Shown here piece after piece: positions 42,756 through 51,282 of a stretch of DNA of 64,000 bases. Numbering within the stretch: the first letter of the stretch is position 1; each line of letters begins with the position of its first letter. The position numbers and the translations under genes are program-made. The notes under the pieces were generated by a model. That model saw nothing but the letters and a program-made list of their open reading frames with translations, did no database searches and had not been told where the DNA came from. This DNA is from Roseburia inulinivorans DSM 16841 (lineage in GTDB: Bacteria; Bacillota; Clostridia; Lachnospirales; Lachnospiraceae), in NCBI RefSeq assembly GCF_000174195.1, contig NZ_ACFY01000057.1, forward strand, positions 1 through 64,000. The letters are read 5' to 3'.

Positions 42756-44503
42756 GTACAAAAAAGCAGGACTGGGTTCTGTATCTTGTCTTTCTGCCAT
42801 TTGTCTGGTGGGCGGCAGCGATTACCGCTTGTGCCATTACACCGGATAAGAATTTTATTCAAATCTTAGAAACGCTGAGCGAAAAACTCGAACAGCCGTT
42901 TTTTATCACGTATACACCGTATACGTTCAAATGTATTCTGATATTCACAGCAGCCTATTTCTTAGGCATTGGTATTTATGAATCCCAAAAAAGAAATTAT
43001 AGAAGAGGCGTGGAACATGGTTCCGCAAAATGGGGCAACGTGTCCGAAATCTGCAGACGTTACTGCGAAAAGCAGTACACGAATAATCTGCTTCTGACAC
43101 AGCATTTCCGCATGGGACTGGATGGATATAAGCATAAACGAAATTTAAATGTGCTGGTAGTCGGAGGTTCCGGGGCAGGAAAGAGCCGGACCTATGCGAT
43201 TCCGAACATCATGCAGTGCAACTGCTCGATGGTGATCACAGATCCGAAAGCGGAACTTCTGCGCAAAACAGGAGGTGTTCTGGAACGGAATGGATATGAA
43301 GTCCGGGTTTTTGATTTGATCAATCCGGAGACTTCCTGGTGTTATAATCCGTTTGCGTATGTCCGGGATGACAAGGATGTGCTGAAACTAATTAACAACC
43401 TGATCCGCAACACGACACCGAAAGGTGCACAAAGCTCGGACCCGTTCTGGGAAAAGTCAGAGACTGCACTTTTACAGGCACTTATGCTGTATTTACTGCA
43501 TGAAGCTCCACCGGAAGAACAGAACTTCCCGATGATCATGGAAATGCTTGGAAGCGCACAGGTCAAAGAAGATGATGAGGATTACCAGTCACCATTGGAC
43601 ATTTTGTTTGAAAGACTGGAAATGCGGGACCCAGAGAGTATTGCGGTCAAGCAGTATGCCATTTATAAGCAGGCGGCCGGAAAGACCGCAAAGTCTATTT
43701 TGATATCGGTTGGTGTCCGTCTGGCAGCGTTCAATCTGAAACAAATCGCCAACCTGACCTGTACGGACGAACTGGACTTATACAGTATTGGGGAGAAAAA
43801 AGTAGCACTGTTTTGCTGTATTCCGGATGCAGACACCAGCATGAATTATCTGGTCGGCATGATTTACAGTAATCTGTTTCAGACACTGTATTATGTGGCA
43901 GATCGGAAGTACGGAGGAAGGCTTCCGATTCCGGTACACTGCATTATGGATGAATGGCCAAACGTAGCCTTGCCGGATGATTTTGACAAGATTCTGGCAA
44001 CCATGCGTTCCAGAGGGATTTCCTGCAGTATCATCATCCAGAACATTGCACAGATGAAAGCCTTATTTAAAGACTCGTATGAGAGTCTGATCGGCAACTG
44101 CGATGAATTTTTATATCTGGGTGGAAATGAAAAAGAAGGACATAAGTATGTCTCGGAATTATTGGGAAAAGAGACATTGGATACCAATACCTACGGACAG
44201 ACAAAAGGGCGTAGCGGCAGCTATTCGGTGAATTATCAGCAGACAGGAAGGGAACTTTTAACACCGGATGAAATACGGCTTTTAGATAACCGCAAAGCGA
44301 TTTTGTTTATTCGTGGGGAGCGTCCGATCATGGACGATAAATATGATTTAAAAAAGCATGTGAATTTCAGATACACAGAGGACGGTGGTGCATCGCCTTA
44401 TGATTATGCGAAAACACCACTGGCTCACGACGACCTAAAGATTGACATTAACAGATTAGACGATTACGAACTGCTGTCTACCGAGGACATCCTTGGTGAA
44501 TAG
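42752..44503 (+). CDS. virD4: VirD4/TraG-type conjugative coupling protein
   Basis: The coupling ATPase that recruits the relaxase-DNA complex to the channel. The frame runs uninterrupted upstream of GTG 43010 to 42752, where ATA AGT ACA AAA AAG CAG would be the start. Homologues begin MSTKKQD as I recall, and ancestral ATGA would have overlapped the previous stop. The N-terminus has two membrane helices (VLYLVFLPFVWWAAAIT; CILIFTAAYFLGIGIY). Walker A is VVGGSGAGKSRTYAIP near residue 137, and Walker B lies in HCIMDEWPNVALP. From 42752 it has 583 residues, the usual size; from 43010 it would lack its membrane anchor. Confidence 0.9.
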   Translation: MSTKKQDWVLYLVFLPFVWWAAAITACAITPDKNFIQILETLSEKLEQPFFITYTPYTFKCILIFTAAYFLGIGIYESQKRNYRRGVEHGSAKWGNVSEICRRYCEKQYTNNLLLTQHFRMGLDGYKHKRNLNVLVVGGSGAGKSRTYAIPNIMQCNCSMVITDPKAELLRKTGGVLERNGYEVRVFDLINPETSWCYNPFAYVRDDKDVLKLINNLIRNTTPKGAQSSDPFWEKSETALLQALMLYLLHEAPPEEQNFPMIMEMLGSAQVKEDDEDYQSPLDILFERLEMRDPESIAVKQYAIYKQAAGKTAKSILISVGVRLAAFNLKQIANLTCTDELDLYSIGEKKVALFCCIPDADTSMNYLVGMIYSNLFQTLYYVADRKYGGRLPIPVHCIMDEWPNVALPDDFDKILATMRSRGISCSIIIQNIAQMKALFKDSYESLIGNCDEFLYLGGNEKEGHKYVSELLGKETLDTNTYGQTKGRSGSYSVNYQQTGRELLTPDEIRLLDNRKAILFIRGERPIMDDKYDLKKHVNFRYTEDGGASPYDYAKTPLAHDDLKIDINRLDDYELLSTEDILGE

Positions 44504-44533
44504 CAGTTTTTTGATGGATTGGAGTGATGTGTA

Positions 44534-44908
44534 TTGAAGAAACTTCTCACAGGAGAAAAAAATAGAACAAAAAAGAATACAACTGAAAAAATGATAACCC
44601 CGATGCCGATGGGGAGAAAACAGAAAAAGTGGATGAGCCTTTATATGGCACTGGTACTGACCGTAACGGTTGGAGCAACGACCGCATTCGCAGCCGGAGA
44701 TCCGTTGTCCGTTATCAATAACCTGTCTACCTTTATTTTTTCTCTGATTCGTGCGATCGGTTTGATTTTGCTTGGATTTGGTGTTGTGCAGGTTGGTCTG
44801 TCTTTAAAAAGCCATGATCCAAGCCAGAGGGCAAATGGATTTCTGACACTGGCCGGAGGGGTAATTATTACGTTCGCCAAAGAAATCCTCGATTTGATTA
44901 TGGCGTAA
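44534..44908 (+). CDS. Maff2 / VirB2-like small membrane protein
   Basis: A 124-residue protein from TTG 44534. A Lys-rich N-terminus is followed by a signal-like helix (LYMALVLTVTVGATTAFAAG) with a possible cleavage after AFAA. Two membrane helices follow (FIFSLIRAIGLILLGFGVVQ; FLTLAGGVIITFAKEILDLI). This is the Maff2 family, always before the VirB6-type gene in these ICEs; it is a candidate pilin-like or channel subunit. Confidence 0.8.
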   Translation: MKKLLTGEKNRTKKNTTEKMITPMPMGRKQKKWMSLYMALVLTVTVGATTAFAAGDPLSVINNLSTFIFSLIRAIGLILLGFGVVQVGLSLKSHDPSQRANGFLTLAGGVIITFAKEILDLIMA

Positions 44909-44995
44909 GCCTCTTTGAAAAAATATATCAGGAAACAGCAGGAGTGCCGGAAGGTACTCCTGTATTCAAAAATATGTTTAAGGAGGTGAGAGTTT

Positions 44996-45838
44996 TTGAG
45001 TGATAACTGGATTGTACAGAATCTAAACTCAGCACTATCCACATGGAGTGAAAAGATGGCAGAACTGTGGACTCTGCTGACCGAAAATCCGGCAACTTTT
45101 AAGGGCGGCGGCATCTGGCGGATTATGGTAAATATTAATGATGCACTGACAGCCATTGCTTATGGATTACTGGTATTATTTTTCGCAGCCGGAATCATTA
45201 AAACGTGTGGCAGTTTTACAGATCTGAAAAAGCCGGAACATGTGCTAAAAGCATTTATCCGGTTTGCACTTGCTCAGGGAGCAATTACATACGGGATGGA
45301 ACTTATGCAGGCACTGTTTTCCATTGTGCAGGGAATCGTGACAACCGTAATGAGTGGCTCCAGTATGGCAGGAAGCGTGACGGAACTGCCAACGGAGATT
45401 GTAGATAAGATTGAGAGCGTGGGAATGCTGGAATCCATTCCGTTGTGGATTGTTACACTGCTTGGCAGTCTGCTGATCACTGTATTGTCATTTGTAATGA
45501 TCCTGACAGTGTATGGCAGAATGTTCAAAATCTATATGTATACGGCAATCGCCCCGATTCCGATTTCCTCATTTGCAGGAGAACCCACGCAGTCCATTGG
45601 AAAGAACTTTATCCGTTCTTATGTAGGCGTATGTCTGGAAGGGGCAATTATTGCACTGGCATGTATTATCTTTTCTGCTTATGCAGCAAGCCCTCCGGCT
45701 GTCGGAGATACGGAGTTGAGTGCAGTTACAATCGTGTGGAACTATGTCGGAGAACTGGTATTTAATTTACTGGTGCTGGTTGGAGCAATTAAGGCATCTG
45801 ACCGTATTGTCAGAGAAATGATGGGACTTGGAGGTTAA
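44996..45838 (+). CDS. VirB6/TrbL-type polytopic channel protein (CD0411-like)
   Basis: A 280-residue protein from TTG 44996 with a strong aaggaggtgag site. About six membrane helices are visible, including ALTAIAYGLLVLFFAAGIIK, IVTLLGSLLITVLSFVMILT and VCLEGAIIALACIIFSAYAA. The central YGRMFKIYMYTAIAPIPISS is the most conserved part of the family. It forms the inner-membrane part of the transfer channel. The frame is intact, and the stop lies 5 bases before the next ATG. Confidence 0.82.
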   Translation: MSDNWIVQNLNSALSTWSEKMAELWTLLTENPATFKGGGIWRIMVNINDALTAIAYGLLVLFFAAGIIKTCGSFTDLKKPEHVLKAFIRFALAQGAITYGMELMQALFSIVQGIVTTVMSGSSMAGSVTELPTEIVDKIESVGMLESIPLWIVTLLGSLLITVLSFVMILTVYGRMFKIYMYTAIAPIPISSFAGEPTQSIGKNFIRSYVGVCLEGAIIALACIIFSAYAASPPAVGDTELSAVTIVWNYVGELVFNLLVLVGAIKASDRIVREMMGLGG

Positions 45839-45842
45839 AAAT

Positions 45843-46274
45843 ATGGATATAAAGAAAACATTAAGATATAACTGGGAATTTGGACGTGAGACAGTAGCAA
45901 TACGAGTGAGCTCTTATCGGAACAATGGAAATTTATATGTAGGACTCTGCCATAAGGAAGGGAGAGAATGGGAAGATTTTGGAGATGTAACCATTAATCT
46001 GCCCTATCAGTTCTTAGAGCCAAATGAGGCTTTTATAACAGGAGATTTTACCAAGGATATGCTTCATTTTATCAAGGAACATAAACTAGGAAAAGTGTTG
46101 AATGAAACAGGAAGATCAGGATATGCAACCTATCAGAAGGTAGCGTTTGATCTAGCAAGACTTGCGGAATTTGATCCGGAAGGCGTTGCAGAACACTGTA
46201 GATTTGCCGGGATAGAAGTACCGAAAGAAAAACCACAGAAAACGAAGAAACAAAGCAGAGGAAAGGAGCGATAA
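45843..46274 (+). CDS. DUF4313 family ICE protein
   Basis: 143 residues from ATG 45843, with ggaggtt inside the previous gene's end. YNWEFGRETVAIRVSSYRNN, GREWEDFGDVTINLPYQFLE and ARLAEFDPEGVAEHCRFAGI fit DUF4313. It is a soluble accessory protein of unknown function between two channel genes. A basic tail ends KKQSRGKER. Confidence 0.7.
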   Translation: MDIKKTLRYNWEFGRETVAIRVSSYRNNGNLYVGLCHKEGREWEDFGDVTINLPYQFLEPNEAFITGDFTKDMLHFIKEHKLGKVLNETGRSGYATYQKVAFDLARLAEFDPEGVAEHCRFAGIEVPKEKPQKTKKQSRGKER

Positions 46275-46277
46275 GTT

Positions 46278-46718
46278 ATGGAAGTCAAGATGAATAAAGA
46301 AATCCGGGACTATCAGGAATCCATGTTTATGGGACTGGACCTGAGACAATGTGTGTGTTCTGTTCTTGCGATTCTTACAGCAATCGGAATTTACTTTGGA
46401 ATGCGTGAAATTACCGGACAGGAAATAACCGGATGGCTGTGTGTGCTTGGTGCTACTCCATTTGCTGCCTGTGGCTTTTTCAAATATCATGGTATGACAG
46501 CCGAACAGTTTTTATGGGCAGTGATCAAATCCGAATTGCTGTATCCGAAGAAACTGGTGTTTCAGTCGGAAGATATCCACTACTCCTGCATGCAGGAGAC
46601 CATCTCGCTGGGAGAAAAGAATCAAAAGGATGGAGCGGAAATCATAAAAGAGCGGGAGCAAAGAGCAGAAGCAAAACAGAGAAAGAAACGCAAGGGAAGG
46701 AGTGATGCCTTTGATTAA
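46278..46718 (+). CDS. prgI: PrgI/VirB3-like membrane protein
   Basis: 146 residues with an N-terminal IRDYQESMFMGLDLRQCVCS and two close membrane helices (SVLAILTAIGIYFGMREI; ITGWLCVLGATPFAACGFFK). This is the PrgI family, the Gram-positive equivalent of VirB3, which binds the VirB4 ATPase. A charged helix forms the C-terminus and overlaps the VirB4 start by 17 bases. Confidence 0.85.
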   Translation: MEVKMNKEIRDYQESMFMGLDLRQCVCSVLAILTAIGIYFGMREITGQEITGWLCVLGATPFAACGFFKYHGMTAEQFLWAVIKSELLYPKKLVFQSEDIHYSCMQETISLGEKNQKDGAEIIKEREQRAEAKQRKKRKGRSDAFD

Positions 46719-49041
46719 AACCTTAAGTCAGGCACTTCGGATGGATAAGGAACGCTTCAAAGTTCCGAAATCAGTCCAACAGGCAATTCCCATCCAGCGA
46801 ATCTGGCCGGATGGAATTTTTCAACAGGGAACGAAATTCTCAAAAACATATCGTTTTACAGATATCAACTATTATATTGCGAGTAAGGACAATAAGACAG
46901 AAATGTTTCTGGATTATTCCGAACTCTTAAATTCACTGGATTCCGGCATTTCTGCCAAAATTACCATCAATAACCGGAGAATCAATAAAGAAGAATTTGA
47001 AAAATCAATCCTGCTTCCAATGAAGGAAGATGGACTGGACCACTATCGGGAAGAATACAACGAAATGCTCCTGTCTAAGATTACAGGAACAAACAACAGC
47101 ATCTATCAGGAACGGTATCTGACTGTCAGTGTACATAAAAGATCGATTGACGATGCAAGAACCTATTTTGCACGTATCGGAACAGACATCGTAACACATC
47201 TGGCAAAGTTATCGTCCACAGCAGAAGGACTGGACGCAGAGAGCCGGCTCCAGATTTTCAGGGACTTCTTCAAGGGAGATGTCCCACAGGCATTTCCGTT
47301 TGATCTGAAACAATTTGCCAAGAAGGGAACAAGTTTCAAGGACTGGATGTGTCCGGATTCTATGGAATTTGAACGTGACCATTTTAAAATCGGTGACAGG
47401 TACGGAAGAGTCCTGTATATGCAGGATTATGCAAGTTATGTTAAAGATGACATGATTTCAGAACTGTGTGACTTCAGCCGGAATCTGATATTGTCGATTG
47501 ATATCCTGCCAGTCCCTACGGATGAAGCGGTAAGGGAAATCCAGAACCGACTGCTTGGTGTGGAAACCAACGTGACCAACTGGCAGAGAAGGCAGAACGC
47601 TAATAATAACTTCTCGGCAATCGTACCATACGATATGGAACTTCAGAGAAAAGAAACCAAGGAAATGCTCGATGATCTGACAACCAGAGACCAGCGTATG
47701 ATGTTCGGAATTTTGACAATGGTACATCTGGCAGACAGTAAAAAACAGTTGGATTCCGATACGGAATTATTATTGTCGATAGCAAGAAAGCATCTGTGCC
47801 AGATGGCAACATTAAAGTGGCAGCAAGTGGACGGACTCAATACAGTGCTTCCTTACGGACTGCGAAAGATCAATGCCCTGCGTACATTGACAACGGAATC
47901 AACGGCTGTTTTAATCCCGTTCCATACACAGGAAATCCTGCAGCCGGGCGGTATCTATTATGGGCAGAATGCAGTCAGCAAGAACCTTCTGGTAGCCGAC
48001 CGGAAGAAACTGATGAATGGAAACAGTTTCCGGTTGGGCGTCAGTGGATCAGGAAAGAGCTTTTCGGCAAAAGAAGAGATTGTGCATCTGGCATTGAGTA
48101 CCGATGACGATATCCTGATTCTTGATCCGGAGTCCGAATTCACAAAATTAGTAGAGGCTCTGGGTGGACAGGTTGTAAAAGTATCTGCGACATCAGACAA
48201 TCACCTGAATGCAATGGATATGGACGCAGCCTACGGCAATGAAAAGAATCCACTGATTGAAAAATCGGAGTTTATTCTGTCTGTATTTGAACAGTTGGTT
48301 GGAGCAGGAAACCTGTCAGCAAAAGAAAAGTCAATCCTGGACCGCTGTGCTGCAGATGTGTACCGGGATTATATCCGAAGTGGTTATACCGGAGAAGTTC
48401 CGACATTGAAAGATATGTACCGACAGTTGATGTTACAGCCGGAAGAAGAGGCAAGGGGACTTGCACTGTCATCCGAACTTTTTATCAATGGAAGCCTGAA
48501 CACCTTTGCACAGCCGACCAATGTGAATAAGAAGAACAGGATCATGGATTATGATATCCGGGAACTGGGGGAACAGCTTATGCCACTGGGAATGCTGGTT
48601 ACCTTAGACAGTATTTTCAACAGGGTAATTCAGAACTGGAAAGAAGGAAAAACGACATGGATATTTGCCGATGAGTTCTATCTGTTATTCCGCTATGAAT
48701 ACAGTGCAAATTTCTTCTACCGACTGTACAAGAGAATCAGAAAATACAATGGATTCGTGACAGGTTTAACCCAAAATGTTGAGGAACTTCTGAAATCGGA
48801 CACTGCAAGACTGATGTTGGCAAACAGTGAGTTTTTGATTCTTTTGAATCAGGCAAGTACAGACAGGGAAGAATTGGCAGCTCTTTTGAATATTTCCGAA
48901 AACCAACTGTCCTATATTACAAATGTATCGGTTGGCAGTGGCCTAATCCGTTGCTCTGGGAATATCGTACCATTTGAGAATACGTTCCCAAAGAATACAG
49001 ACCTTTATAAACTAATGACAACAAAACCGGGAGAATCATAA
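46702..49041 (+). CDS. virB4: VirB4-type conjugation ATPase (CD1110 family)
   Basis: A 779-residue protein that powers the transfer channel at the membrane. The N-terminal half is the CagE/TrbE/VirB domain. Walker A is FRLGVSGSGKSFSAKEE near residue 445, Walker B TTWIFADEFYLLF near residue 652, and the motif FVTGLTQNVEELL follows. The start is GTG 46702 or ATG 46705. Length and motifs are normal and the frame is intact. Its stop overlaps the next ATG. Confidence 0.93.
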   Translation: MMPLIKTLSQALRMDKERFKVPKSVQQAIPIQRIWPDGIFQQGTKFSKTYRFTDINYYIASKDNKTEMFLDYSELLNSLDSGISAKITINNRRINKEEFEKSILLPMKEDGLDHYREEYNEMLLSKITGTNNSIYQERYLTVSVHKRSIDDARTYFARIGTDIVTHLAKLSSTAEGLDAESRLQIFRDFFKGDVPQAFPFDLKQFAKKGTSFKDWMCPDSMEFERDHFKIGDRYGRVLYMQDYASYVKDDMISELCDFSRNLILSIDILPVPTDEAVREIQNRLLGVETNVTNWQRRQNANNNFSAIVPYDMELQRKETKEMLDDLTTRDQRMMFGILTMVHLADSKKQLDSDTELLLSIARKHLCQMATLKWQQVDGLNTVLPYGLRKINALRTLTTESTAVLIPFHTQEILQPGGIYYGQNAVSKNLLVADRKKLMNGNSFRLGVSGSGKSFSAKEEIVHLALSTDDDILILDPESEFTKLVEALGGQVVKVSATSDNHLNAMDMDAAYGNEKNPLIEKSEFILSVFEQLVGAGNLSAKEKSILDRCAADVYRDYIRSGYTGEVPTLKDMYRQLMLQPEEEARGLALSSELFINGSLNTFAQPTNVNKKNRIMDYDIRELGEQLMPLGMLVTLDSIFNRVIQNWKEGKTTWIFADEFYLLFRYEYSANFFYRLYKRIRKYNGFVTGLTQNVEELLKSDTARLMLANSEFLILLNQASTDREELAALLNISENQLSYITNVSVGSGLIRCSGNIVPFENTFPKNTDLYKLMTTKPGES

Positions 49042-49391
49042 TGAAGAAAAAAGAAGAAGTAACGATAACTTTTTATGCTGCAGAGTGCGGTGAGTTCCAT
49101 GATTTAGGAGAATATACAAAATGCAGAACGCTGGAAGAGGCATATAAAAAGTACCAGAAATATTGTAGAACATCTGCCAATATGTGTCCGGCTATTGAGT
49201 TTTCTATTCATGATCCAGAATCAATTTATTCAGACATGGAATATCCATTACCGTTGTCATCAAAAGACAGGGGAGACTTGGAACTTGTGCCATATTACAA
49301 CGAACATCCACTGGTAAATGAGGCAATCAGACAGGTGGAGCAGTTGCAGAAACAGCAGGAAAAAAAGAAACATCGGGATGTTGCCCGATGA
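49041..49391 (+). CDS. Conserved hypothetical ICE protein (YodL-like)
   Basis: 116 residues: EVTITFYAAECGEFHDLGEY, TKCRTLEEAYKKYQKYC and DLELVPYYNEHPLVNEAIRQ. The first strand-helix unit recalls YodL/LPD-type domains from large ICE polyproteins, where they occur with ArdC and helicases. It is translationally coupled to virB4. The function is unknown. Confidence 0.5.
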   Translation: MKKKEEVTITFYAAECGEFHDLGEYTKCRTLEEAYKKYQKYCRTSANMCPAIEFSIHDPESIYSDMEYPLPLSSKDRGDLELVPYYNEHPLVNEAIRQVEQLQKQQEKKKHRDVAR

Positions 49392-49420
49392 GATAAGAGA
49401 TACGGAAAGAGGGTGACCGG

Positions 49421-51112
49421 ATGAAAGATATCAAGGAACGGGTAAGGGATAAGAATCCGAAGATTCGAAATCCGGCTGCCCGACTTCCGAAAGAACTGGT
49501 TCGCTCAGCGGTTCTGGAAGCAAAAGAAAAGCCAAGGGAACTACATGAAAAAAGCAGTGGGCAGTCAGAATCCCCAACACAGTATGGAACTGAAAAAATA
49601 GAATCCGTACAGTACAGAGCGGCGAGTGTGGCAGGAAAAAGTATAGGGAAAACCACATATCAAGGTGGAAAAAAACTTGCTGGAGTGACCTACAGGAAGA
49701 TAAAGGAAAGAAAAAGCAGACAGGAAGAAGCGAAAGCTGCCGAAGAAGCAATGGAGCAGGGGGCAGAAAGCGGAAAGAAATTAATCAAGTTGAAACCGGA
49801 GCAGGCAGCACTTGCCAAGGAGAATGGTAAACGGCAGGTGAAAGCAGCACCGAGAGTGGTAAAAGTATCCGGTCTGTCTCAAGAAAAAATAAAGACACAG
49901 GCATCCATGCAGAAACAGCAGATGGAAAAAAGTCTTCAGGCGATGCAGAAAGCAAGAGCAGCCCAGATGGCAAGAAAGTCAGCACAGGCATCGGCAGAAA
50001 GTGGAAAAGCAGTCCTTCAGGTAACTGGAAAGGGTTCAAAGTTATCCGTACAGGGAATTACAGCAGCGATTCAAAAAGGGGTAGTAGCTCTTGAAAAAAT
50101 GGGAAAATGGATTGCTGCCGGAGGTAGTGCATTTCTTCTGGTATTTATTCTGATTGTGGGAATCATTGCAGGAGCAGCTTTCAGCAGTAATTCGGAAAGC
50201 TCCGAATCCCTAAGTGAAGAAGTGCTTGCGTATACTTCTGTGATACAGCAGTATGCATCCCAATACGGCATTCCGGAATATGTGTCTGCGATACAGGCCA
50301 TCATGATGCAGGAATCTGGAGGCAGGGGAACAGACCCGATGCAGTGTTCGGAAAGTCCATATAATACAAGATTCCCACACACTCCTGGTTCTATTACTGA
50401 TCCGGATTATTCGATAGAGGTTGGAGTACAGACCTTTGCAGACTGTATCAGACAGGCAGGATGCAGCAGTCCACAGGATCTGGACAAGCTGAAACTTGCA
50501 TGGCAGGGATATAACTATGGAAATGGCTACATAGGATGGGCATTGCAAAGAGGCGGTTATACAGAAGCCAATGCATTGCAGTTTTCACAGGAACAGGCAG
50601 CTTCGCATGGATGGAGCAGTTACGGAGATCCCCAATACGTTCCCCATGTGATGCGGTATTATTCCGGTGGCAGCCTGTTTGCTGGTTTGTTTGGTAATCA
50701 GCAGATTGTGTCGGTTGCAATGGGGCAGCTTGGAAACAGTGGCGGTCAGAAGTTCTGGAGCTGGTACGGATTTGACAGTCGGGTAGAATGGTGTGCCTGT
50801 TTTGTAAGCTGGTGTGCGGATCAGAGCGGTCTGATTGCAAGTGGGAATGTTCCTAAATTCTCATTGTGCAGTGATGGAGTGTCCTGGTTTCAGGGAAAGA
50901 ATAAGTGGCAGAGTGGCGGAACAACTCCGACAGCTGGAATGATCATCTTTTTTGACTGGGATCATGATGGAACATCGGATCATGTAGGAATAGTAGAAAA
51001 GTGTGAAGGTGGAAGAGTTTACACGATTGAGGGAAATTCCAGTGATCAGGTACGGCAGAGAAATTATGCAGTAGATTACAGTTCTATAATGGGATATGGG
51101 GTGATAAATTGA
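49421..51112 (+). CDS. CD1108-type bifunctional cell-wall hydrolase (lysozyme-like plus CHAP)
   Basis: A 563-residue protein. Residues 1-220 are a charged Lys/Glu/Gln-rich cytoplasmic part. A membrane helix follows at about 231-253 (AFLLVFILIVGIIAGAAF). The lysozyme-like domain starts near residue 265 (VIQQYASQYGIPEYVSAIQA; MMQESGGRGTDPMQ, with the catalytic Glu in QESG). The CHAP/NlpC-like domain starts near residue 430, with VEWCACFVSWCADQSG holding the catalytic Cys and DHVGIVEKC the His. It locally opens peptidoglycan for the transfer channel, as CwlT does in ICEBs1. Confidence 0.9.
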   Translation: MKDIKERVRDKNPKIRNPAARLPKELVRSAVLEAKEKPRELHEKSSGQSESPTQYGTEKIESVQYRAASVAGKSIGKTTYQGGKKLAGVTYRKIKERKSRQEEAKAAEEAMEQGAESGKKLIKLKPEQAALAKENGKRQVKAAPRVVKVSGLSQEKIKTQASMQKQQMEKSLQAMQKARAAQMARKSAQASAESGKAVLQVTGKGSKLSVQGITAAIQKGVVALEKMGKWIAAGGSAFLLVFILIVGIIAGAAFSSNSESSESLSEEVLAYTSVIQQYASQYGIPEYVSAIQAIMMQESGGRGTDPMQCSESPYNTRFPHTPGSITDPDYSIEVGVQTFADCIRQAGCSSPQDLDKLKLAWQGYNYGNGYIGWALQRGGYTEANALQFSQEQAASHGWSSYGDPQYVPHVMRYYSGGSLFAGLFGNQQIVSVAMGQLGNSGGQKFWSWYGFDSRVEWCACFVSWCADQSGLIASGNVPKFSLCSDGVSWFQGKNKWQSGGTTPTAGMIIFFDWDHDGTSDHVGIVEKCEGGRVYTIEGNSSDQVRQRNYAVDYSSIMGYGVIN

Positions 51113-51282
51113 TGGTTTCTTTCATAATTTGTTAAGGATTTTATAAGGGAGTTAATGAATCCTTTGGAAAATAGTCACAAAATAGGCACAGTTGATTGAT
51201 AAATTGTTATTGTAACTTTTAGTGATAGACATATAAAGAGTTAGAAATCTTTATAATTGACTTGAATTAGGAGGTAGTGAAT
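51113..51282. other. Intergenic gap between transfer module and cargo
   Basis: 170 AT-rich bases with no gene. Codon use and GC content fall after this point, marking the end of the conserved transfer module. A promoter for the cargo is expected, but only weak boxes are visible (taaaga, ttataa near 51250). Confidence 0.35.
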
